Assembly (NCBI RefSeq): GCF_023206215.1
Contig: NZ_CP065800.1
Location: forward strand, 1,240,001 to 1,304,000
Length of the DNA stretch: 64,000 nucleotides
From: Butyrivibrio fibrisolvens
GTDB taxonomy: Bacteria; Bacillota; Clostridia; Lachnospirales; Lachnospiraceae
Reading direction: 5' to 3'
The first letter of the stretch is position 1, and each line of letters begins with the position of its first letter. The notes below the pieces were generated by a model. It did not search any database, was not told where the DNA came from, and saw only the letters and a program-made list of their open reading frames with translations. This document shows, piece by piece, positions 36,020 to 45,247 of this stretch. Position numbers and translations under genes: made by a program.

Positions 36020-37995
36020 TATACTGCAGCTCCTACATTAAATATTTCCATCCATTTTTCAAGGCATATGTATCTGAAAAGGCCGATGCTGTCCTTGCCT
36101 TCAAGAAGCTTGTCCCAGTCGCGCAGGATCTTGTCTCTGTCGATATAGCGGGATGCCCTGAAATTCTCATTTTCAAAAACTTTGCGATACTCATCAGAAT
36201 ATTTTCTGATCCAGTCAAGTTCAGGCGTGTAGAAACCTATCTTGTCGCGCCTTGTACGTATGCCTTCAGGCATATCGAGAGCTCTTCTCATTATGTATTT
36301 AGAGAAGCCGCGTTCTATTTTAACCCCAAGAGGTAGTTTCATGCAATATTCAACAAGCCGAAAATCAAGGAAAGGTAGTCTTTCTTCTATGGAAAATGCC
36401 ATAGAATTTCTATCGACATATCGTAACAGGGCAGGGAGAGATATCTTTTCGAAGTCGTTGACAAGATATCTTTCATTGTCCTTGTAACTGTTCTTAACAT
36501 GCATCTTGGCAAAAGAGCTGTCTAGATATTCACGTCTTATATCATTGTTATCAGCTTTGCCTCCGAAGAACTGTCTGAGCATAGACAGATCTGCAGCAAG
36601 AGATGAGCCTTTCTTCCTGGCGTAAGGTAGGTACAAAAGAGATTCCCATATAGCTGATAGGAACTTATGACTCTTAAATAGTCTCTTGATGTAATAAACC
36701 CTTGCTTTGCGATATCCGCATAGTATCTCATCTGCGCCCTGACCATCAAGGAGGACCTTGGCTCCCTTACTTGCAGCAAGCTTCATAACTGAATAGGAAG
36801 CGTACATACTTGTGGACAGGAATGGCTCGTCCTGAGTGTAGATCAGGTTATCAAGATCATCTCTAAGAGATTCACCTGTTGGATACGTATAGTAACCATT
36901 AACACCAGTCTTATCTATGACCATTTTGATGTATTTACTCTCATCATTGGGTGAGTTCTTGTAGCAGGATGAGTAGGTGCTGGGGGTGTATATAGCCTTA
37001 CCGGTAGTTGTACCTTCGAGTGATGTTTTATCGTAATCGTTACTGTTTTCAGATGATCTTAGCTCAGATTTAGTACCAGGTATCTTGCATTCATTATCAG
37101 TATGTGACTTAGAATCAGCCTTTGAGTTTCTGAGTATATCAATTTGCCTTGCAGTCTCACACACAATAGCTGATGAATCAAGCCCTCCTGACAGACAACT
37201 TCCAACAGGCACATCCGCACGCATACGGAGCTTGATAGAGTCCTGGAAGAGGTGTCTGAATTTTTTGACCATAGAAGGAGTAGTCTTACCGGATACAGTC
37301 TCTTTATATTCAAGGGTATAGAACTTGTCTATGGACATGTTGCCATCCCTATCAACATGCATGAAGCTTCCAGCAGGAAGTCTGTATATATCGTTAAAAA
37401 AGGTATAGTCCTCACAGTCTACAAAGCTGTTAACAAGATAGTCAAGGATCGCCTGATCATTGGCAACTCTCTTGATATTCTTATCTTCGAGCATAGATTT
37501 GATCTCAGATGAGAAGATAAGGTATCCCGGCTGCGTTGTATAGTATAAGGGCTTTACTCCATATCGGTCACGTGACATGAATACTGAATTATCAGCCTTG
37601 TCATATACAGCGAATGCCCAGAAACCATTAAAATGAGACAGACACTCTTTTTTGCCAAAATGATCGATAGAAGCCATGATAACTTCTGTGTCAGTATGGG
37701 TTTTAAAAGTGTATCCTGCAGCTTCAAGTTCACTACGAAGCTCTATATAGTTATAGATCTCGCCATTAAATACGATCTCGTATCTGTCCATGTAAGACAT
37801 CGGCTGATGACCTGCAGATGAGAGGTCGATAATAGACAGACGGACGTGTCCAAGAGTAATATCGCCATCTGAATATATACCATTATCATCAGGACCTCTA
37901 TGAGCCTGAGTTTTATTCATGAGAGTCACAAGATTTTCTCTTTCTGAAGCTTTGAGAACTTTCTTATGATCTATTATTCCGCAAATACCGCACAT
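36019..37995 (-). CDS. asnB: AsnB-type glutamine-dependent amidotransferase, copy 3
   Basis: A 658-residue protein with Cys2 (MCGICG), RGPDDNG and FNGEIYNY in the glutaminase domain and the standard PP-loop SGGLDSS at residues 269-275. Soon after the loop, about residues 290-350, comes a polar stretch rich in Ser, Asn, Lys and Thr that relatives lack. DGQGADEILCGY follows. It lies in one operon with an AlgD-like dehydrogenase, a heparinase-family protein and a GT4, the setting in which AsnB homologues are thought to convert uronic acids to uronamides. That role is inferred. Confidence 0.88.
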   Translation of the reverse strand: MCGICGIIDHKKVLKASERENLVTLMNKTQAHRGPDDNGIYSDGDITLGHVRLSIIDLSSAGHQPMSYMDRYEIVFNGEIYNYIELRSELEAAGYTFKTHTDTEVIMASIDHFGKKECLSHFNGFWAFAVYDKADNSVFMSRDRYGVKPLYYTTQPGYLIFSSEIKSMLEDKNIKRVANDQAILDYLVNSFVDCEDYTFFNDIYRLPAGSFMHVDRDGNMSIDKFYTLEYKETVSGKTTPSMVKKFRHLFQDSIKLRMRADVPVGSCLSGGLDSSAIVCETARQIDILRNSKADSKSHTDNECKIPGTKSELRSSENSNDYDKTSLEGTTTGKAIYTPSTYSSCYKNSPNDESKYIKMVIDKTGVNGYYTYPTGESLRDDLDNLIYTQDEPFLSTSMYASYSVMKLAASKGAKVLLDGQGADEILCGYRKARVYYIKRLFKSHKFLSAIWESLLYLPYARKKGSSLAADLSMLRQFFGGKADNNDIRREYLDSSFAKMHVKNSYKDNERYLVNDFEKISLPALLRYVDRNSMAFSIEERLPFLDFRLVEYCMKLPLGVKIERGFSKYIMRRALDMPEGIRTRRDKIGFYTPELDWIRKYSDEYRKVFENENFRASRYIDRDKILRDWDKLLEGKDSIGLFRYICLEKWMEIFNVGAAV

Positions 37996-38018
37996 AATAT
38001 ATTCCTTAATTCTTTGTT

Positions 38019-38459
38019 TTATCTAACATATTCGCCTGCAACAAGTACCAGGTCGTCCATGTTGTGGATGTTCTCTCCTGTATTTAGAATATGAACATCA
38101 AATTCACCATCACCAAAATCCATGATGTGTCTGAGATTGATGGTGATATCTTTTTTCTCGCCAATCTTTAAAATCCATTTTGCGCAGTTATCGCCGCAAG
38201 CAGAAGCGTTAAAAATTCTGTCAGGGCACTCATACATACACATCAGAGTTTTTACACCACCGGATAATTCTCTAGGAGTGATTCCGCCAAGAACAGGACT
38301 GTCGATGATCCTTGGAGCGATCACTATGGATTTATCTACATCTTTGATCATTTCCTTACAGAAATCATCCATTATCCATTCATCTGTATATGTGTTTTTA
38401 AAGAATCTGGCAGGGTTATAGATGGCTTCCGGCATATCACCGTAATATATCGAAACCAT
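38019..38459 (-). CDS. DUF4869 family protein
   Basis: A 146-residue soluble protein. SIYYGDMPEAIYNPARFFKN, DSPVLGGITPRELSGGVKTL and FNASACGDNCAKWILKI match the DUF4869 family as I know it, which is common in Lachnospiraceae and always lacks an assigned function. Two conserved cysteines sit in ACGDNC. It is next to a P-loop protein (38493), its usual partner, 33 bases away, and 23 bases from AsnB copy 3. It has no recognisable sugar-enzyme motif, so its place in this operon is unexplained. Confidence 0.8.
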   Translation of the reverse strand: MVSIYYGDMPEAIYNPARFFKNTYTDEWIMDDFCKEMIKDVDKSIVIAPRIIDSPVLGGITPRELSGGVKTLMCMYECPDRIFNASACGDNCAKWILKIGEKKDITINLRHIMDFGDGEFDVHILNTGENIHNMDDLVLVAGEYVR

Positions 38460-38492
38460 AGGATTATCTCCTTATCTGATCATGATGGTGTA

Positions 38493-39458
38493 TCATTCCA
38501 TCTTGATCTTTTTCATTATATTTAAAACTGATTTTTTATTATTATCATGAAGATAAACGGGATTTATTTGTTTCTTGTTATACTTTAGATAAGTTCCTTT
38601 GGTTATCTCTATGAGATAATGAGTAAAAAATCTCTCCCAGCTAAAAAAGTCAGAGCTTTCTATATAGTTTGAAGGGGTATCAAGTACATCCAAATTTATG
38701 TTGTTTTTGATAATGCCGGACGATAGAATCAGCCATTCAAATGATTCCGGAAGAAAAAGAGCGATATTATCGTCTTTTTTTATTAGCTTCATTATTCTGT
38801 CAATTTCAGATCCGAATGCTGCTCCATCAGCAATTATCAAAAGTTTTTTATCTTTGTATTTGGTGATTTCCTTGAAAATATTAGATTTGCCGCTGGCACT
38901 TACAACTATAAAATCTTTTCCTTCTGACACATTTTTGAAAAAATCAAAACCTGAATTGGAATCCTCAACAATTACAACTTCTGGTTTGATATCATTTTTA
39001 GGATCAAAAGATCCATATATATGATATAGTTCATGATATTCTTGCTTTAGTCCTGAATATTTACCGGATGATTTTATGCCATATATTTCTTCTACACTAT
39101 ATGGAAGATTTTGAAGACCTTCTCTGGAAACAATAACATAGTAGTTGTCAGAATTTTTTACAGTATCAGCAAATTCAATTGTTGGAAGAAATTCATTATC
39201 TTCATCAATAAATATAATACTGTCTTTTATATTATTTATGAGAAGTTTCCAGTCTCTTCCTGCGACAGATCTGCATTCCTTGTCACAGCTGATAGAAATA
39301 CCACTATTTTCTCCTGATTCATAGAATTCTGATATCATCTCAACAAGAGTGGTCTTGCCGGTTGCACTATCTCCTTTGATTATGGTAATATTGCGCCTGA
39401 CTTCAAATTCATATTTGACTGCTGTGTTTGATACAACTATTTTATGTGTACCCTTCAT
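38493..39458 (-). CDS. P-loop NTPase, usual partner of DUF4869
   Basis: A 321-residue protein. The N-terminal strands lead into IIKGDSATGKTTLV, a Walker A motif at about residues 28-41, and SIIFIDEDNEF is a possible Walker B. A middle part with VVIVEDSNSGFDFF and a later nucleotide-fold-like strand LLIIADGAAFGSEI follow; the C-terminus is helical. No known enzyme signature is evident. The gene is AT-rich compared with flanking AsnB and heparinase genes, and pairs with DUF4869. An ATP-driven sensor or processing pair is imaginable, but no function can be given. Confidence 0.78.
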   Translation of the reverse strand: MKGTHKIVVSNTAVKYEFEVRRNITIIKGDSATGKTTLVEMISEFYESGENSGISISCDKECRSVAGRDWKLLINNIKDSIIFIDEDNEFLPTIEFADTVKNSDNYYVIVSREGLQNLPYSVEEIYGIKSSGKYSGLKQEYHELYHIYGSFDPKNDIKPEVVIVEDSNSGFDFFKNVSEGKDFIVVSASGKSNIFKEITKYKDKKLLIIADGAAFGSEIDRIMKLIKKDDNIALFLPESFEWLILSSGIIKNNINLDVLDTPSNYIESSDFFSWERFFTHYLIEITKGTYLKYNKKQINPVYLHDNNKKSVLNIMKKIKME

Positions 39459-39518
39459 CGGAATTCTCCAGTATAGTATAAATATCTTTGATCTAGTATA
39501 TAGGTGATTATCGGTATA

Positions 39519-41867
39519 TTATTTTCGAGTAATGCAGATCTTTGTAATGGTATGATCTGAAATAATCGAAGCTTCTATAGCAGGAGCAGGATTCTTAATA
39601 CCATACTCTGTGGAAAGATCTTTTTGAGTAAACGAGATTTTTCCAAAACCAGATATAAACTCAATTGTAGCGGTGACAATACCTGTGACGGAGTTAAAGT
39701 TATATGTTGAAAACTTACTAGTCAGTGCTTTGGGTATTGAATTGTTATTATTAAAATCATCCTTTTCAGAGGATGTGTTTTCTTCTGCAAGTGAAACACT
39801 TGCCTTCTCACCCAACAAGAGATTGAAAACAGCCGCATGGCTCTCGTCCGGAACAAATGGCTCATTGTCCTTAGTAAGCCAATCCTCAATTAGAAGTATA
39901 CCTTCCTTCTTTTTGAAAGTAAACTTACGGGTGTGCTTGATGGGGCTGTATCCATCATGTGTTGCCATTACTTCGTCTATATCTTCAGTATTGGTGAATC
40001 CGTCAAGAGTGCAGGTGGCTTTGCGTCCCCAAAGGAATGGTCCCATCATCTCAGACTGATCTGCACTATTTATGCAGACAGTATTGTGCCTGCAGGTACG
40101 TCTGAAGTCATTGCGAGACTCTGTATCGCAGTGGTATATATACGTACCGGGATCGGCGAAGATTCTGGTTCCGTCAGCGAACATCTGGAAGCTGAGGGCG
40201 TCAGAATGTCCGTGAGCTGCAATAGAGCCATATCCTAGAGGTGCGTGATCGATTCCTATGAGGATATCTGGGATATTCTCATATCCACCGGACATGAATA
40301 CAGTCATTCCACCTTCGGGACGAGTTATACTTCTACTCCTGCGGTAATAGTTCTTTTCTTGTGATCTGATAATATCTTCTTTAGAGAAGAGCCAGAGTAC
40401 AGTCTCTGAAATGGGAGAAGAGAAAATATTGATGTTCTCCGGTCCAGAGTCTTGGGAATCTGATGTTATTACATCTAAAGTTTTAGTATCCGGTATTTCC
40501 TTTTCAGGCTTAGCATGCTTGTGCTTTGATTTTTTATTGCTTTTGCTATTACTATTAATCACAGATATAACATCAGGATTATCACTATTTGTAGGAAGTT
40601 TTAACTCTGTATACTTTTCATCAAGCAACAGGCTCATTAGCTCCAGTGTATACTTGAAGTGATTGCATCCCCCGTGGAAGTCAATGATACGTCCGTCGTC
40701 ATCATCGCCGAAGGATAGAATCTCATCATGATCTCCGATATTGTTGCTTATATATCTAGACATGGACCTAAGGAGTTTGTCCCAAGACTTTGAAGGCTCT
40801 ATACCATTTATTTTAAAAAGGCGAAGGTCGAGTGCCAGAACTTCCATTTCGAAGGTCTGGTAATACTGAGACTCTTCCTTGTTGATACCATCAGAATAGT
40901 TCTGAAGGAATATCTCTCTGGTGAGGATAGATTCTGCAAGTTTGATCCATGGCATATAATCAAAAAGAATACCTGCATGCAGTATAGCTGATATCTCAAC
41001 TATCAGGTGATTATTGGCAGAAGAGAACTGCGAATAATGGTGAGAGATATAGTCAGCCATGTTGAGGACACCAAAACGGATGGAATTAAGCAGAGTCTGA
41101 ATCTTGACTGCATCATCTGATGGTATCGAAGATGTACCTTCGGATAGAGCATTATTTATATCTGCATTAGCTTCTAATACAGCTGAACCGTCAGTAGAGT
41201 CAGAATTCTTCCCGGACTTTTTGTTTTTATGCTTATCTTTCTTGTGGTGTGCAGAATCCTTACGAAATTCCTTGTGAAGAGCGGATTCAAGGAATGCATA
41301 CATATAGCACCAGTTCATGCACCTCTCAGCAATCTCAATAGCAGAAACCCATGAAATTCCCCACAGGAATGGATTCTTATCATTCCAATCATTAAAGAGT
41401 TCTACAAGCTCATTGAGGTAGGTAGGGTCAAGAGATGCGTAGTAGTCCTTGGCAAGCATAGCAAACTGGAAATGCTTATTAAGCTCCCAGTTCATGCGGG
41501 CATCACCGATGTCATTACGCTCTCTGTAATTGAGCTTTGAAGATGGGATCATAGGCCAGGGAGATGTTCCCTCGCCTCCAAAACCCTGGAACCAGTCCGA
41601 CTTGTAGTCTTCGTATTTGAAGTCTCCCAGAAGCGGTATAGAAGTTCCAAGAGTATAGAACTCATTACGCAGATTCAGGCCGAGCCGTTTGGGCTCAGCC
41701 TGAAGACGTGAATATTTTCTATTGAATAGCTTATCTGTAACCTTACACTGTTTCTTGAATCTGACAGATTCAACTTTATATCGGAATGTCTGGGATACTC
41801 TCCAAGGAATCTCTTTGGCGTCCATCGCTGAAAGTCGTTTAATAAACCAGTTAAGATTCGATGCCAT
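39519..41867 (-). CDS. Heparinase II/III family protein (uronate polysaccharide lyase-like)
   Basis: A 782-residue protein with an alpha-helical toroid (about 1-430) and a C-terminal beta-sandwich. HGHSDALSFQMFADG near residues 550-565 and CRHNTVCINSADQSE carry the histidines and tyrosine region expected for the active site. No signal peptide is visible at the MASNLNWFIKRL start. Two Lys/Ser/His-rich inserts, about residues 215-260 and 455-490, lie within loops of the fold. In EPS loci this family often accompanies a nucleotide-sugar dehydrogenase and AsnB, and may trim or edit uronic-acid-containing polymer or intermediates. True lyase activity is not proven by sequence. Confidence 0.85.
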   Translation of the reverse strand: MASNLNWFIKRLSAMDAKEIPWRVSQTFRYKVESVRFKKQCKVTDKLFNRKYSRLQAEPKRLGLNLRNEFYTLGTSIPLLGDFKYEDYKSDWFQGFGGEGTSPWPMIPSSKLNYRERNDIGDARMNWELNKHFQFAMLAKDYYASLDPTYLNELVELFNDWNDKNPFLWGISWVSAIEIAERCMNWCYMYAFLESALHKEFRKDSAHHKKDKHKNKKSGKNSDSTDGSAVLEANADINNALSEGTSSIPSDDAVKIQTLLNSIRFGVLNMADYISHHYSQFSSANNHLIVEISAILHAGILFDYMPWIKLAESILTREIFLQNYSDGINKEESQYYQTFEMEVLALDLRLFKINGIEPSKSWDKLLRSMSRYISNNIGDHDEILSFGDDDDGRIIDFHGGCNHFKYTLELMSLLLDEKYTELKLPTNSDNPDVISVINSNSKSNKKSKHKHAKPEKEIPDTKTLDVITSDSQDSGPENINIFSSPISETVLWLFSKEDIIRSQEKNYYRRSRSITRPEGGMTVFMSGGYENIPDILIGIDHAPLGYGSIAAHGHSDALSFQMFADGTRIFADPGTYIYHCDTESRNDFRRTCRHNTVCINSADQSEMMGPFLWGRKATCTLDGFTNTEDIDEVMATHDGYSPIKHTRKFTFKKKEGILLIEDWLTKDNEPFVPDESHAAVFNLLLGEKASVSLAEENTSSEKDDFNNNNSIPKALTSKFSTYNFNSVTGIVTATIEFISGFGKISFTQKDLSTEYGIKNPAPAIEASIISDHTITKICITRK

Positions 41868-41971
41868 GTATTACCTGCTTTCATGAAAACTATATTTGAC
41901 GATATATTACTCTAAAGTATTACGAAGATCCAGTGAAAGTGATATTAGATATCCTTTCACGGCGCTTTTGC

Positions 41972-43342
41972 TCAAAACTCTGTATGTGGCATATCAGGTG
42001 TAGCTGTATCTGTGTTCTTACTTACATTGATATCAGCCCAGCTGATTCCTTCATATCCGCCTTCGTAGTTAAGTTCCTGGAACTGACGAACCAGATCCAC
42101 GATCTCTTTGTGAGGGTACTTATCAGGGATATCAGCAAACTCCGGCTCCTTGTTAGTGATGACCAGGACATCACTGGCATTTGCGACAGCATCAAGATCA
42201 TCAGAGATGATGTTGTGAAGGTGAGGGAGCTTAGCAGCGATGAAGTCTGCATTAGTTCCTGTAAGCTGTGATATCTTAACGTTCTTGTCATAGATATGGA
42301 TCTCATAACCCTTACCTAGGAGCATCTCAGCTACGTCTACGATAGGACTGCAGCGAAGATCGTCTGTACCTGACTTGAAAGACAGACCCAGGATTCCAAC
42401 CTTGCGAAGACCTTTTTTCTCAATGATCTGGACAGCGCGCTTTTTCTGATTCTCATTACTTGCATCAATTGCGTTGATAACAGGTACGTCTACATACAGG
42501 TCATGAGCCAGTGTACGAAGGGCCTTGGAGTCCTTGGGAAGGCAGGAGCCGCCGTAAGCAAATCCTGGCTTAAAGTATGTGGGAGAGATATTGAGCTGTC
42601 TGTCCTTGCAGAATATCTCCATAACCTTGTGAGAGTCTATATCAAGACCCTTACAGATGTTACCAACTTCGTTGGCAAATACGATCTTAAGTGCATGATA
42701 AGTGTTATCAACATACTTCATGATCTCAGCGACTCTTATATCTGTGCTGATGAATTCGCCGGGGATATCTTTATATAGCTCTTTCATCATAGAAAGGGCC
42801 TTATCGTTATCTGTTCCTACAAGTGTGAGCGGAGGATTGAGGTAGTCATCAACAGCGCTTCCTTCACGCAGAAATTCAGGGTTTGATACAACTGCGAAGT
42901 CCACGTTACATTTTTTGCCGGAAGTCTCTTCGATGATACCTGCAACCTTCTCGCAGGTTCCGGGGAGGACGGTACTTCTTATAGCTACTACATGGAATGA
43001 ATCCTTGTCTTTAAGGGCAGTTCCGATCTCCTTAGCTACATTGAAGATGTAGTTGAGGTTCAGGTGCCCTTCAGGAGTACTTGGAGTTCCGACTACGATG
43101 AAAGATATATCGGAATTCATAACAGTGTACTTATAATCAGAAGTAGCTTCGAGTCTGCCCTTATCGTGCGCATCCTTGATAAGATCTGCGATGCCGGCTT
43201 CGATGATAGTGGGTCTTCCTTCATTTATAAGATTTACTTTATTGGCGGACACGTCATTGCCGATGATGTGGTGACCAAGGCTTGCACAGCAGGCAGCACC
43301 TACACATCCGACATAACCAAGTCCGAAGAAGCTTATATTCAT
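41972..43342 (-). CDS. algD: GDP-mannose 6-dehydrogenase-like nucleotide-sugar dehydrogenase (AlgD type)
   Basis: A 456-residue NAD-dependent dehydrogenase. GLGYVG is the dinucleotide loop. GFAYGGSCLPKD places the catalytic cysteine at residue 267, nearly the same number as in Pseudomonas AlgD, and the stretch from GGSCLPKD through LGLSFKSGTDDLR and AEMLLGKGYE resembles AlgD more than UDP-glucose dehydrogenases, which commonly have CFPKD. It would oxidise GDP-mannose to GDP-mannuronate. UDP-glucose or UDP-HexNAc as substrate remains possible. ATG 43342 is chosen over 43354 since GGAG lies six bases before it. It is the first gene of the minus-strand operon to 34823. Confidence 0.84.
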   Translation of the reverse strand: MNISFFGLGYVGCVGAACCASLGHHIIGNDVSANKVNLINEGRPTIIEAGIADLIKDAHDKGRLEATSDYKYTVMNSDISFIVVGTPSTPEGHLNLNYIFNVAKEIGTALKDKDSFHVVAIRSTVLPGTCEKVAGIIEETSGKKCNVDFAVVSNPEFLREGSAVDDYLNPPLTLVGTDNDKALSMMKELYKDIPGEFISTDIRVAEIMKYVDNTYHALKIVFANEVGNICKGLDIDSHKVMEIFCKDRQLNISPTYFKPGFAYGGSCLPKDSKALRTLAHDLYVDVPVINAIDASNENQKKRAVQIIEKKGLRKVGILGLSFKSGTDDLRCSPIVDVAEMLLGKGYEIHIYDKNVKISQLTGTNADFIAAKLPHLHNIISDDLDAVANASDVLVITNKEPEFADIPDKYPHKEIVDLVRQFQELNYEGGYEGISWADINVSKNTDTATPDMPHTEF

Positions 43343-43412
43343 GGTATTCTCCATTCTAAATACTAATAATTGCGAGTAAGATTCGAATTGCTTTACATTT
43401 GTTTATATAAAA

Positions 43413-43438
43413 GGGTGAAAAATTTTGGACGTTCACCC
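43413..43438. promoter_or_regulatory. Inverted repeat overlapping a -35 box, candidate operator
   Basis: GGGTGAA (43413-43419) and TTCACCC (43432-43438) are perfect 7-base arms 12 bases apart. The -35 element of the plus-strand promoter (43425-43430) lies between them, so a dimeric regulator bound here would block or modulate transcription. The repeat is in the divergent gap and may also affect the minus-strand dehydrogenase operon. Confidence 0.68.
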
Positions 43439-43474
43439 CGATAGATTGTATAATTTAATGAGGATTTTGTAAAG
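43425..43474 (+). promoter_or_regulatory. Sigma-A-type promoter for the GT26-fusion gene, twin of the one at 26066
   Basis: TTGGAC (43425-43430), an 18-base spacer and TATAAT (43449-43454). The 17 bases at 43441-43457 are identical to 26081-26097, and GATTTTGTAAAG at 43463-43474 matches 26103-26114 in 11 of 12 positions at the same distance. The upstream halves differ. Confidence 0.8.
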
Positions 43475-43498
43475 TTACGTGAGAAATAGGAAGTATAA

Positions 43499-45118
43499 AT
43501 GCAGATAGAATCTTATTTAAAACGAATATACAGAAAGCATACACTGCTTCTGGACTACGTATGCGTGATAGTGTCGTATACACTGGCACTGGCATTTAGA
43601 TATATAGTGTTCTCAAGACTATATCAGAAATCACTCACCATATCAGCAATATATATAACCATGGTGCTGGTGCTCATAGCACTTCTGACCTTCATAACCT
43701 ATGTTGGCAATGACAGATTCAAGGTAGTGCCGCAGGAGAGTAAGGCAGAGGTTGTATTTGACGTTATCAGGATCCAGGTTGTCATGCTGTTTGGCATAGT
43801 GATATACCTCTTTGCAGCAGGTTGGAGCGGATATGTATCAAGGACAGTCCTTGGGCTTGTCTTCATATTCAATACAGTTCTGGATAGCTTTGCAAGGCTA
43901 TGGTATAGAAAGAGAATTCTTGATAAAATATCCGGTGACGTCAAGGACAGACACTATCTCATGGTGACGGATAAAGCTAGTAGCAGCTTTGCTCCCAAGC
44001 AGTTCGAATTATCACATCCTGGGATCGTGATGGATGTAGTGATTATTGATGATATGGAGGCAAGAGATAGAAGAGCTTCCGGAGCTATTGATATAAGCAG
44101 TACTAAAGACGGACAGGATATTACTCCGAATTCTGAGCTTATACATGACACAGCTTCGAATTATGAGCTTATCTCAGATATCCAGAAAGGCTCCTACATT
44201 AAAGCCTACATATATCTTCCGAGTAGTACACAGAATCAGATCTTCGATATAGTAAGACAGCTTGAAGATAAGGACATACCATCAGATATCATCCTATCGG
44301 CGCTTGGTGACAGGCCTGAACTTAGAAACTTCTCGGATGACAATGGCTTTAGAACTCTTAATTATACTGCTATGCAGAAGAAGGGAAGCGTACTAGGAGT
44401 TAACTATACCATATCAACTATATCCGAGGCTGTATTCTATGTTAGACATCACCTTGATAAGCTTAAGGGCCAGTATATATGCTTCTCTAACGTTCATACT
44501 ACTGTTATGGCACATGATAGAAGAGACGTACTGGAAGCTGAGAACAGTTCAGCCTTCACATTCACAGACGGAGCACCGGTAGCAAGAGCACTAAGACATC
44601 AGGAAGAGAGCGATGCTATCCGTATGGCAGGTCCTGACTTCATGAAAGAGATGCTCATATCCTCCATGGATGGCAAGACTAGCCACTATTTCTACGGCTC
44701 TTCCGAGAAGACGCTTAAGGCACTTAAAGACAATATCGAGAAGACCTACCCCGGTGTTGTAGTTAAAGGGTACTATTCACCGCCATTTAGACAGCTGTCA
44801 GATGAAGAAGATGAGCAGATCATAGATATGATAAATGCTGCAGATGCAGATGTCATCTGGATAGGACTTGGAGCTCCAAGACAGGAGAAGTGGATGCTGG
44901 CGCATAAGGATAAGTTCAGAGGCGTAATGGTAGGCGTTGGCGCAGCATTTGATTTCCATGCAGGGACTATCAAGAGGGCACCTAAGTGGATGCAGATGCT
45001 GTCACTTGAGTGGTTTTATAGACTGCTTCAGGATCCGGCGAGACTATTTAAGAGATACTTTGTGACTAATATAAGATTCCTGTGGTTACTAATGGTAGAC
45101 AACAAGATAAAGCGTTAG
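43499..45118 (+). CDS. Fusion of a phosphosugar-transferase-like membrane domain with a WecG/TagA (GT26) glycosyltransferase
   Basis: A 539-residue protein. Residues 1-140 hold four membrane helices in the style of WbaP-type initiators (compare 18826), and about 140-300 a Rossmann-like region. Where WbaP has its catalytic domain, this protein has a WecG/TagA/CpsF domain (about 310-539): SNVHTTVMAHDRRDV, FTDGAPVARAL, GLGAPRQEKWM, GVGAAFDFHAGT and RAPKWMQMLSLEW. GT26 enzymes add the second sugar, often ManNAc or a uronate, to a polyprenyl-diphosphate sugar. The membrane half could hold the lipid-linked acceptor. A repeated segment lies near residues 210-225. AGGAAG precedes the ATG. Confidence 0.86.
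   Translation: MQIESYLKRIYRKHTLLLDYVCVIVSYTLALAFRYIVFSRLYQKSLTISAIYITMVLVLIALLTFITYVGNDRFKVVPQESKAEVVFDVIRIQVVMLFGIVIYLFAAGWSGYVSRTVLGLVFIFNTVLDSFARLWYRKRILDKISGDVKDRHYLMVTDKASSSFAPKQFELSHPGIVMDVVIIDDMEARDRRASGAIDISSTKDGQDITPNSELIHDTASNYELISDIQKGSYIKAYIYLPSSTQNQIFDIVRQLEDKDIPSDIILSALGDRPELRNFSDDNGFRTLNYTAMQKKGSVLGVNYTISTISEAVFYVRHHLDKLKGQYICFSNVHTTVMAHDRRDVLEAENSSAFTFTDGAPVARALRHQEESDAIRMAGPDFMKEMLISSMDGKTSHYFYGSSEKTLKALKDNIEKTYPGVVVKGYYSPPFRQLSDEEDEQIIDMINAADADVIWIGLGAPRQEKWMLAHKDKFRGVMVGVGAAFDFHAGTIKRAPKWMQMLSLEWFYRLLQDPARLFKRYFVTNIRFLWLLMVDNKIKR
44125..44172 (+). repeat. Imperfect 18-base direct repeat, 30-base period, within the fusion gene
   Basis: The stretches 44125-44142 and 44155-44172 differ at two positions and encode NSELI and NYELI in frame. 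They lie in the polar linker of the GT26 fusion protein. Confidence 0.65.
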
Positions 45119-45247
45119 CATTAACGGCAGAGCTTTTATACTTATTTATGTTATTGATATGCGAAAAGCCAGCATAGGATATGTGATCACGAGAGATCAT
45201 CATGCATATCATCAGTGATCAAATAAATCAGTACAGAAAGAAGTTAT

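Noticed and set aside
38019..39458. Toxin-antitoxin module
   Set aside because: Neither protein shows a toxin or antitoxin motif, and the P-loop protein is large; no evidence beyond pairing.
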